Source of the DNA: Apteryx mantelli
Taxonomy: Eukaryota > Chordata > Aves > Apterygiformes > Apterygidae
Direction: 5' to 3'
Assembly (NCBI RefSeq): GCF_036417845.1
Contig: NC_089990.1
Coordinates: 4,166,001-4,230,000 of the forward strand
DNA: 64,000 nt
How positions within the stretch are numbered: position 1 is the first letter of the stretch; every line of letters begins with the position of its first letter. The position numbers were made by a program, and so were the translations under genes. The notes beneath the pieces are model-generated. The model did not search any database and was not told where the DNA came from. It saw only the letters and a program-made list of their open reading frames with translations. Below are positions 8,501-15,407 of this stretch, one piece after another.

Positions 8501-10635
8501 ACAAGGGTGGTTACGATCAGCAGGCTCTGTGGGGCAGGGCACAAAGCAGTTAGGGGTAAGCAGGGACATCCTGCAGGCCAGCTGGGCACTGACTGGAGGC
8601 AGCTCTCCTTGGCAGGGCAGGCAGAGTCCTGGTCCCCTGAGCCCTCCGTCCTGAGCTCCCTGCAATCCCAAGACCCAATTTCCCCCCTCCTGTTTTGCAG
8701 TCAAACTCTAGCACACACACGGAGCAAGAAGATGCCCACAGAGCCATGTGGCCGGGGGACTAACGGCTGCAGCACAGCTCAGCAGGGACACAGTGAACCC
8801 AGGCACAGCCCCAGTGGGCTGGCCTCAGCTTCCCAATGGAGCAGGATCTCCGGAGGCTGCCAAGGAACAGGGTGCAGCAGGAGAGGGGGAAGCGCTGGAG
8901 CTCAGAGTGCATGCCCACTGCACCCACAGCCAGGGCGGGCAGCACCTCCCTGCCCCCCAGCCTCTCACCTTGTGCACCCAGTGCAGCTTCAAGGGCTCTC
9001 CGCAGAGCTGCAAGCTCAAAGCAAGGACCTGCAGGAAGAACAAGGGAGACCTCAGAGCTGGGCTGCACCCCGCACCTCAGCCCTCCGAGGGCACAGGAGC
9101 CAGGCCTCCCACGGGAGCTGCGGCCCTCCTGACGCAGGCGGGATGCCAGGCCATGCTCAGGGCTGCCTGGCACGGCTCCAGCAGGCTGGATGCTGCTGGC
9201 TCCGCTGGCTCCGCGCAGGGCACAGGCGCAGCAGCTCAGCGCTGCTCCACACCCGCTGCCAGCCCCCGCGGGATCAGCGGGGCTCACCAGCAGCACGGCC
9301 GAGTAGGTGATCAGCACTGCCGTTGCTACGAGCAGGACCAGGGACCAGTCGAGCCACAGCTTCCTCTGCTTGAAGATGAACCTGCAAAAAAGCAAAGGGG
9401 ATGGTCAGAGGGGCAGGGGAGACGTGGGGAGCAGGGCTGGAGACGGGGTGCTACTCACTCATTGAAGTTGTGGAAATCATTGAGGATGACGATGGCGAAG
9501 TACAGCCACACCAGTGTGAAGAGGAAGACGCAGAAGAGGAAGAGGAACCAGCTGCAGTCGCACTGAAAGCCAGAGAAGTGTCAGCTAAGCACACACCTGC
9601 TGGACACCCAGCTCACTGCTGGGTGACTGAGACCCCTGGGTGGGCACCCAGCCTGCGGCAGGGCCCACGCCACAGCAGACGCAGCCTTGCGGGTCCGGGC
9701 AGCTGAGCTGCCCTGTACAGCAGGAACTGCCGAGCTCTGCCGATGATCCGGGAGAGCTCTCTTGGCTGGACCCGCCGTGCAGGAAGATGGACCAGCATCT
9801 CCTGCAAAAAGCTGCCAGTGCCAGGCTGGGGAGCAGCCGCTGCGCAGGACAGACCCTGCAGCTGGCACTGCCTCCTTGCCCACAGCACCCCTGGGGATTT
9901 GGAGCTGGAAAAGGGCAGGAAGCCAGTTCTACTTCCCAGTTATCTGGGTGATCTGTGGGCTAAGGGTGGACCAGTTGGACCGGAGGGTCTGGGCAGAGAG
10001 GCGTGCTGTGACTCAGAGCCGGTATGTCGGAGGTGAGCCTGCAGACAGCTCTCGCCTGCCCAGCCTGAGCCGAGTCCAGCTTCGTGGTCTTCCAGCCCCC
10101 AGCTCCACGCGTGCGGGGCAGCGAAGGGTGTCGCAGGTGCTGAGCAGGGCACCTGGCAGCCAGCACCACCTCTCGCATTCCAGGCAAGACGGGACAAGCA
10201 GCGGCACAGCCGCTCCCATGGGAGTGGGAGACCTCAGAGAATCCCAGGGCCTCACCCCTCCGAGGTTACAAATTACCGGGGACATCCCTGCCAGCACCCG
10301 CTTCGGCAGGGGCCGCACCCAGGCCGGGAACCGTGCCTCCCACGTGCCTCGCCAGGGATGCTGCGCCCCGGGACCTGCCCGCCGCGCTCAGCCCGCGGGG
10401 AGCTGCAGGGCTCCGCTCCAGGCACGCGTGAGCGCTGCCGTGGATACGCGGGCAGGGGGATGGCCTTGCGCCGGAGCCCTTTCCCAGCCCAGCCGGTGCT
10501 CAGTGCCCCTCGCGGCATCACCTTGGTGGTTCTCAGGCCCTTCCTCTTCTCCTTCTTGGCGCTGATCCATCGGCAGCTGTAGAGGCACAGCAGGCAGGTG
10601 GCACAGGGACGGCAGCAGCCGGGCAGCTCTGCCAT
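2486..10635 (-). CDS. GDPD2: GDPD2 (GDE3), glycerophosphodiester phosphodiesterase, complete CDS in 15 exons
   Basis: Coding exons, 5' to 3': 10635-10522, 9562-9459, 9381-9288, 9028-8969, 8526-8428, 8028-7935, 7474-7329, 6804-6722, 6198-6048, 5474-5259, 4338-4187, 3826-3679, 3417-3335, 2895-2867, 2538-2486. They total 1626 nt (541 residues plus stop), all with GT-AG introns and matching phases; recalled human GDPD2 is 539 residues. Membrane segments lie near residues 42-64, 85-112, 125-143, 160-183, 191-212 and 491-514. The catalytic domain (about 227-487) sits between segments 5 and 6, outside the cell. Family residues are present: HRGAP (His232), PENT (Glu241), ETD (Glu259, Asp261) and MHDE (His274). 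Six N-glycosylation sequons lie in this domain (N295, N300, N352, N363, N372, N444). Known family role: cleaves glycerophosphodiesters such as glycerophosphoinositol and acts in osteoblast differentiation. The start MAELPGCC aligns with recalled human GDPD2, favouring it over the GDPD4 and GDPD5 paralogues. Confidence 0.95.
2867..2895 (-). CDS. GDPD2: GDPD2 coding exon 14, 29-nt microexon (residues 515-524 plus 1 nt)
   Basis: Acceptor CTCCTAG|G and donor GCAG|GTAACA. It encodes a basic, cytosolic stretch (KKCSKRRQPA). It would be missed by gene finders, but its phases (2 in, 1 out) are exactly what is needed to reach the last exon. Confidence 0.9.
3335..3417 (-). CDS. GDPD2: GDPD2 coding exon 13 (residues 488-514 plus 2 nt), last membrane segment
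   Basis: Acceptor CCTGCAG|CCC and donor AA|GTAAGC, ending in phase 2. It encodes TYLMIWIVADCVSF and a hydrophobic run to LLV, the sixth membrane segment, as in TYLIIWVITNCVS of recalled human GDPD2. Confidence 0.94.
3679..3826 (-). CDS. GDPD2: GDPD2 coding exon 12 (residues 438-487), end of the catalytic domain
   Basis: Acceptor CTGCAG|G completes an Arg codon; the donor is CTT|GTAAGT. It encodes DNISVNLYVVN, PWLFSVLWCAGVSSVTTN and HPIWLL, the last strands of the GDPD barrel. This is one of the best-conserved parts of the family. Confidence 0.95.
4187..4338 (-). CDS. GDPD2: GDPD2 coding exon 11 (residues 388-437 plus 2 nt)
   Basis: Acceptor GCCTAG|ATC and donor AG|GTGAGA, ending in phase 2. 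It encodes ILWLPDGFR, a QQVYGRKR stretch and LPYQDM, matching FWLPDEDR, QIYGRQ and LPYQDL in recalled human GDPD2. Confidence 0.93.
5259..5474 (-). CDS. GDPD2: GDPD2 coding exon 10 (residues 316-387)
   Basis: The longest coding exon (216 nt, phase 0/0), with acceptor CTTGCAG|CGG and donor CAG|GTAACC. It starts RRPF as in recalled human GDPD2 and contains IPSLEQVLEAA and ISIMFDLRPENHT, the TIM-barrel helix and strand that include a conserved Asp. Three N-glycosylation sequons lie here. Confidence 0.94.
6048..6198 (-). CDS. GDPD2: GDPD2 coding exon 9 (residues 265-315)
   Basis: Acceptor GCCAG|T completes a Ser codon. It encodes DGVPFLMHDE with the second catalytic His274, then RTTNV and the NWTDLQQLDAG stretch. 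The donor is GAG|GTCAGG, with C instead of the usual A or G at +3; it is needed to join the next exon in frame. Confidence 0.93.
6722..6804 (-). CDS. GDPD2: GDPD2 coding exon 8 (residues 238-264 plus 2 nt)
   Basis: Acceptor TTTCCAG|CTG and donor AG|GTAAAG, ending in phase 2. An upstream GTGAGG looks like a donor, but only the AG|GTAAAG choice keeps the next exon open. It encodes LAPENT and the metal-binding FETDVMV motif. Confidence 0.93.
7329..7474 (-). CDS. GDPD2: GDPD2 coding exon 7 (residues 189-237), start of the catalytic domain
   Basis: Acceptor CCACAG|GT and donor ATG|GTGAGT. It encodes membrane segment 5 (ending ALYLAPLMI), the conserved SPCIME linker and the GDPD signature GHRGAPM with the catalytic His232-Arg233 pair. 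Confidence 0.95.
7935..8028 (-). CDS. GDPD2: GDPD2 coding exon 6 (residues 158-188 plus 1 nt)
   Basis: Acceptor CCCCAG|GCA and donor ACAG|GTACCC, ending in phase 1. It encodes ATGPFLHIG and membrane segment 4 (FLAWPLASF), matching the ATAPFLHIGA...LLAWPVA pattern of recalled human GDPD2. Confidence 0.93.
8068..8109 (+). repeat. Two-copy 21-bp tandem repeat in a GDPD2 intron
   Basis: Two adjacent 21-bp copies, each containing CCCCAATATCCA, in the intron between coding exons 5 and 6. They differ at only a few positions. Confidence 0.8.
8428..8526 (-). CDS. GDPD2: GDPD2 coding exon 5 (residues 125-157)
   Basis: Acceptor CCCACAG|AGC and donor CAG|GTGAGT, phase 0/0. It encodes membrane segment 3, then the extracellular loop WAEEWRSARISLQ, a conserved GDE2/GDE3-type loop (WQQEWHSLRVSLQ in recalled human GDPD2). 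Confidence 0.93.
8969..9028 (-). CDS. GDPD2: GDPD2 coding exon 4 (residues 105-124)
   Basis: A 60-nt phase 0/0 exon with acceptor CTGCAG|GTC and donor AAG|GTGAGA. It encodes the end of membrane segment 2 and the conserved loop PLKLHWVHK, which corresponds to PLHLHSLHK in recalled human GDPD2. Confidence 0.92.
9288..9381 (-). CDS. GDPD2: GDPD2 coding exon 3 (residues 73-104)
   Basis: Acceptor TTTTTTGCAG|G completes a split Glu codon; the donor is CTG|GTGAGC. It carries a basic loop (FKQRK), then WLDWSL and the start of membrane segment 2, corresponding to the MDWSL stretch of recalled human GDPD2. Confidence 0.93.
9459..9562 (-). CDS. GDPD2: GDPD2 coding exon 2 (residues 39-72 plus 2 nt)
   Basis: Acceptor TTTCAG|TGC and donor GA|GTGAGT, ending in phase 2. 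It encodes CDC followed by the first membrane segment, rich in Phe, Leu and Val, and ends with LNDFHNFN, a family-conserved loop (LNDLHNFNE in recalled human GDPD2). Confidence 0.93.
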
Positions 10636-10671
10636 GGCGCGGCGCTGTCCCAGGCCAGTGGGTCGGGCGTC
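10522..10671 (-). CDS. GDPD2: GDPD2 first coding exon (residues 1-38) with 36 nt of 5' UTR
   Basis: The ATG is at 10635-10633. The exon begins after a CTGCAG acceptor at 10671, so the 36 nt before the ATG are 5' UTR and at least one more exon lies upstream. It ends with the donor AAG|GTGATG (phase 0). It encodes the cytosolic N-terminus, which has six cysteines in residues 7-21 (CC, CxxC and further Cys) followed by a Lys/Arg-rich stretch. The cysteines could be acylated; that is inference. Confidence 0.9.
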
Positions 10672-13600
10672 CTGCAGGGGATGCACAAAGCGGGTCAGCA
10701 CAGACGTCCCCCGACGCGTGCCGAGCCCCCCCAGCCCTACGGGGACGGGGCACCGTGGCAAGTGGCTGCCCCAGAGCCGTAGCGGCGCTGCCGACCCTGC
10801 CCCAGGCACAGTGCAGAGCTTGGCGATGGGGAGCGCGCGGTGCCGCCCGACCTGTTCGACGGGCTGCCCCGGGACTCTTTGCGCAACGAGCCGGAGCGAG
10901 CCCGGAGCTGGCAAGGAGCAGGGCCCGCTCCCGCGCTGGGGGGCTCGGCATGCTGCCTGCAAGCAAGGGGTAGGGCGCGGGCTCCGGCAGCCGTGCCGTG
11001 GGCACACCGAGCGGCACGCCGCAACGCTCGCCGCGCGCCCCTGCAAGACCCGCGCAGCCGGGCGCGTTCCCAACCCTGCGAACTCCCCGGACGCCTTCCC
11101 GAGGCTGGGTCCCTGCCGACATGGGCCGGGCTGGAAGCCCTCCAGCAAGCTCTCCCAGCGAGGGGTCCCCCAGGGGGCCTGCAGGAGCTGTGGCCGAGGG
11201 GCTCAGCACGGGTTGCTGGTCCGTGCAGCAGCCCTAGCAGAGGGAAATGCCCGCTTTGACCCCGGCGAGAGGCTGGGACCGGCTCCGGCCGGCGGACAGG
11301 TTGGGATGGTTGCTACAGCGACGGCAGGCACTGCGAGAGCCCAGGCTGGGCCCCCACGCGCCGGAGGAGAGCGGGGCCGGGAGGCTTCACTCGGGTGCCA
11401 GGACTCCTGGTGCTCGGCAGGAGGGAGCAGGGAACCCCAGACAGCATCTCTCTCTATCCACCCCCAGAAACCCCACGTCCATCACCGCCTGCCCTCCTGT
11501 GGAAGGGCTCCCCTCCTCGTCCCGACCTCTCCAAAGCCCTGGACACCCCACAGCCCTCTCCTCCCACCCCAAGCAACGTCATCGCTGCTCCTGCACCTTG
11601 AGCCAGGCTCACGTTTCACTGCAACCACCCGACTCCAGAGCTGGATGTGAGACCCAGAAGACCATATCCTCCCAGCCCTGACCACCAGAGCCACATCTTG
11701 CCCGAGCTGGTGGCACAAGCACGTCTAGCAGGTCCATCCCAATCTGGTGATGCAAGGACCTGTCCCACCATGCGACCCCAGATATGCTGTGGCTGGTGGG
11801 TCGGAGAGGCTCTGCTGTGCCCTGGCTTTTCCAGGAGCTACAGGGAGGGATCTTCTCGGGCAGCCACAGCCAAGCCTCAGCCCAACGCGTCCCCAAGCGA
11901 AGGGGAACCACAGCCCCAGCCTCGCCGGGTTGCTCGGCAGTTATCCAGCATGCCCTGCCCAAGGTCAAGGCCTCGGGGATGCCACCAGCAGCCCCAGCCA
12001 GGGAATGCTCAGCATACCACGGTGCCCACATCCGCTGCCCTCTCCACCGTCCAGGCAGCAGGTCAGCGGCTGCTCTCTGCTCACCAGCTGCACCCGTGAG
12101 CTGCCCTCAATGCAAAGGCAGGAAGCCGTGGGAACCGGCTGTTTCCCTTACTGCTGCCCAGGCCCGGGGGGCCAGGTACAGGCTCGTACCAACGCTGTTG
12201 TCAGGAGCAGAAGCGCCACCTCCCCCGGGCAGCAGCGGGCTTGGCCAGCATCCCATGGGACTTGCTGCCGTCCCCAGCTAGCTGCTCGCTCAGGGCAAGC
12301 GCTGGTGCCAGCGGCTGCTCGGGGAAACCCTGCCACTATGCCGGCTGTCTCCCATGCAGGGTACAAAGTACAGCGGGAGGCAGTGAGGGCACCAGCCGGA
12401 CTTCAGCATGGCCTTCGGTGCTCCCCAGCGGAGCCCAGCCTGTGCCGCGAGCCCTGTGCTGGCGGGAGGCCAGGCTCCAGCTGCCGCTGCCAGGACTGGA
12501 GCCCGGCGGAGGCACAGCAGGCGCTGGTCACACATCTCCCCCAGGGGTGCTCTCCGGAGGGTGCTGTGCCACCTCAGGGGGCGCAGAGGGAAAACGGCAC
12601 CCTGCTCCCCCGGCTCAGAGCTCCGACGCAGCAGCAACTGCCGTGCACGGGGCACCGGTCCCAACCGGAGCCGCGCTGCAGACCCTGCTCAGCTTCCACT
12701 GCGGCTTGGAGGGGAAAAACGCACAGCGGGGAGTGGGGGAAGGAGCTCCTGCTGAGCAACCCCAAGGCACACCCTGGACCCTGCATGTGGGGCACAGGGG
12801 GTTTTGGAGGGGCCCCGTACCTGTTGCTACAGCAGTTTGGATGCTCACAGCCCGGCAGGGACCTTGGCGCCCCAGGGGCACTGGCGCAGGACGACCAGGT
12901 GGCCACGGGCCAGCGCTGGTCGCAAGGCAAGGCGAAACCCGCTCACCTGCTGCACTGCCGATCGGGGCTGAGCCGGGATGTCCCCAGGTCGGGTCAGCGG
13001 GAGCCGGCACCAAGCTCTGCCCCTGCCCTGCTGCCCCTTCACCCTGCACAAGGGAGGGCAGAGCTCCCAGGTCAGCGCGGGCGCAGGGTGACCCCGGAGA
13101 AATAAGGCCAGCAGAGACACCCTGCTCCCAGCCTCCTGCCCCCACGCAGCCAGCCCTGGGCTCGCTGTCCCCTCTTTCCAGGGGCAGCACAGCCAGCCCC
13201 TCTCCTCCCCCAGCCGCGTGCAGAGCAAACGGGGGAAAATCGACCCCTTTTGCTGCTCTTTGCAGTTCTCCCAGCACTTTCCACGGCAGTGCAGGATGGA
13301 GTTCCCGGGGTCCGGGCTGCCACAGCAGGGCAGCGAGCCAAGCAGGGGAAATACCTGCTCCCGTCGGACGTCTGGGTCCCGCAGCTGGGACGCCGGCACG
13401 CCAGGTGAGCGCTGGGGCCGCGCTCTCCGCTGGGCGTCCTTGAGCGGCGGAGCCCCGCTGCGCTCCTCCGCTGCCTGCTCACACCCTGCTGCTGGGTGTG
13501 TTTGCGGCCCGGCAGGGCTGCTGATGCCGCCTGCAGGTCTGCACAGGCCAGCAGAGGCGGGCTGCCCGCGGCGGGGCGCAGCGGGGGGTCAGGGTGCGCC

Positions 13601-14100
13601 CCAGGACGGCCGCCGCGCTCGGCTCAGCCCGGCACTCGGGGAGGCTGGGCGCAGCCTCCGCTTTGCAGCAGCTCCGAAAGCGGAGAAGGGACCCACGGTG
13701 GGGGGGTGGGGGGTGTCACGAGCCACAGTGCAGGAGTTTGCAGGCAGCCCATGCTCCAAGGGGATTAAGGCTCCGGGAGCGGGGAAGGCAGATGGAGGCA
13801 GGCTTCTCGCGCTGCTGGGCCTGAAGGCAAGAGGCTGTGCGGAGCCCCTCTGCCAAAGAACTTTCCTTCCTCACGGAGAATGCCTAGGACACGTGCCAGG
13901 CCACCACAGCCAGCCAGGCTGACGCTCACGCACCAGGCGTTAGGGCACGTTTGAAGGGAAAAGCAAAGAGGCACCGTGGTAAAAGCAGTATCTTGTCTGG
14001 GGAATTACTTTAGACAAGGGAAACACGTCGGAGCATCCAAACTTTGCTACGGCAGCAGATGAAAGGAGGCTCCGAGACAGCAGTCTGATGCCGTCTGCAG
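10672..14100 (-). other. GC-rich non-coding upstream region of GDPD2 (5'-UTR introns)
   Basis: GDPD2 exon 1 of the mRNA must lie here or further right, because the first coding exon begins at an intron acceptor. Long open frames occur on both strands (for example 11747-13105 plus and 10273-11148 minus) but overlap each other and show no domain. No second gene is recognised. Confidence 0.5.
12940..13440 (-). other. GDPD2: Candidate GDPD2 5'-UTR exon(s)
   Basis: Two good minus-strand donors occur: AGCAG|GTGAGC, with the exon side starting at 12947, and AGCAG|GTATTT, with the exon side starting at 13355. Either could splice to the acceptor at 10671. Which one is used, and where transcription starts, cannot be decided from sequence. 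Confidence 0.25.
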
Positions 14101-14102
14101 CT

Positions 14103-14242
14103 GGACAGAGCGATTCCCTCCTCCTCCTCGGCTCGACAGGGCAATTCCTTCCTTTTCCCCAGCTCACATCTGCAGCTGGACACGGCAATTCCCTCCTTTT
14201 CTCCCCAGCTCAACAGGGCAATTCCCTCCTTCTTCCCAGCTC
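14103..14242. repeat. Minisatellite, four imperfect copies of a 31-34 bp unit
   Basis: Copies lie at about 14103-14134, 14135-14165, 14178-14211 and 14212-14242. Each has the form RACAGGGCAATTCCYTCC followed by a pyrimidine run and CAGCTC. A 12-bp spacer separates copies 2 and 3. Confidence 0.85.
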
Positions 14243-14783
14243 CTTCCCTGCCTGCAGCAAGCCAGGATACAGCAGGGGCACTTGGACTTTTCCGTTCTAA
14301 CCATGTGGGATTGGAGCATCACCAGAAAGGTTGTGCAATAGCGTTCATTGCTCCACTCCTCAAGGAGCAAGAAGAAAAACGTCGCGATGACCACAAAAGC
14401 CACATGCTCAGCTGGGAGGGGGCAGAGGCAACCCCAAATTTAGTCAGCTCTGAGCAGCTAACAGCAAGATTTGCCTCTTTGCCCACATATTCCGCAGGTT
14501 TTGGAGGGGATTCCCTGCACAGAGAGCCGGTGGGCAAAGCTCGTCTGAAGCGGGCTGCCCGGTCCGTTAGTTGGGCTAAGCTCTTCCCGGTCAAACTGAG
14601 CCGGTGCGAAGAGCCGCTGGGACACGAGGCAACGGCGAGCTTGTTTTACAGGAGGAGATGAAAGGTATTTAGCGTTGGGGACAGGGCTGCAGTCTACGAA
14701 GAGACCCCGCTGCGCCCCGGGGCTCCCCCTGCCGCCCGGGCAGGCCCGGCCCGGCCCCGCCGCGCCGCAATGGCCGCCCCTGC

Positions 14784-14797
14784 CCACAAGAGGGCGC
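14784..14797 (+). promoter_or_regulatory. CTCF-like motif in the CpG island
   Basis: CCACAAGAGGGCGC fits the CTCF core CCACYAGRGGGCGC except for A at the fifth base. Motif match only. Confidence 0.4.
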
Positions 14798-15053
14798 CGC
14801 GCAGCCTCCGCCAGCGCCGCGGCCCCGCCCCCTCCGCACGGCCGCTCTCGCCGGCGCCGTACTCTATGGTCGCTCAGCCCGTCCCCGCCGGGGACCGCTC
14901 CGGTTCCCAAGCGACCGAGGGGCGGAAAGGCCCGGTCCGGCCCGACCGCGCCCCCACAGCGCAGGGCGAGGGGAGTTGGAGCGGACCTGCCGCCGCTGCC
15001 GCCCCCTTCCCCTATGCTCGGGCCACAGTTTCCTCATGGGCTCCGGGCTTCAG

Positions 15054-15407
15054 CCATCTTTGCTGTGGGCTGCGCGGCTTCATCCCCCCCCTCACTTTAG
15101 CGGAGGCGGGCGCCATCTTGAGTGAGGGCCCAGCCGCCTGTGAGGGGCGGGAGCCCATTTTGAGTACTGGCGCGCGCGGCGGCGCCCGCTCAATGCCGCA
15201 GCGCGGCCGCCAGCGGGCGCGCTCGGCCCGCGCTGCCGCCACTACGGGGGCCCGGAGGGGCCGCCCGCCCCCCGTCCCGGAGGCTCGCGCGGAGACCGCA
15301 GCCCTCGCCCGGAGCCGCCTCAGATAACGCTGTTCAGATCCTCCGACGGTGTAAAAGGCCTGTGGAGGTGTCACGAGTGACGTCTCGTTTGGTTTTGGCC
15401 CCATTTT
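15054..15407 (-). promoter_or_regulatory. Cluster of four YY1-like motifs, all in one orientation
   Basis: CCATCTT occurs at 15054-15060 and 15113-15119, and CCATTTT at 15155-15161 and 15401-15407. Read on the minus strand these are AAGATGG or AAAATGG. The copy at 15113 extends to the full YY1 consensus CAAGATGGCG. Confidence 0.45.
15207..15220 (+). promoter_or_regulatory. Second CTCF-like motif in the CpG island
   Basis: CCGCCAGCGGGCGC, two differences from CCACCAGGGGGCGC, in the same orientation as the motif at 14784. Weaker in GC-rich sequence because of chance matches. Confidence 0.3.

Noticed and set aside
10273-11148. A 291-codon minus-strand frame containing the GDPD2 start
   Set aside because: Only the 38 codons from 10635 to 10522 are coding; the sequence on both sides is intron or UTR, as the acceptor at 10671 and donor at 10521 show.
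11747-13105. A 452-codon plus-strand frame, the longest in the window
   Set aside because: No domain and biased composition, with other long frames overlapping it on both strands. This is typical of GC-rich non-coding DNA upstream of a gene.
14770-15327. A 185-codon plus-strand frame in the CpG island
   Set aside because: The translation has no recognisable domain and is rich in Ala, Arg and Pro. Stop codons are rare in such sequence by chance.
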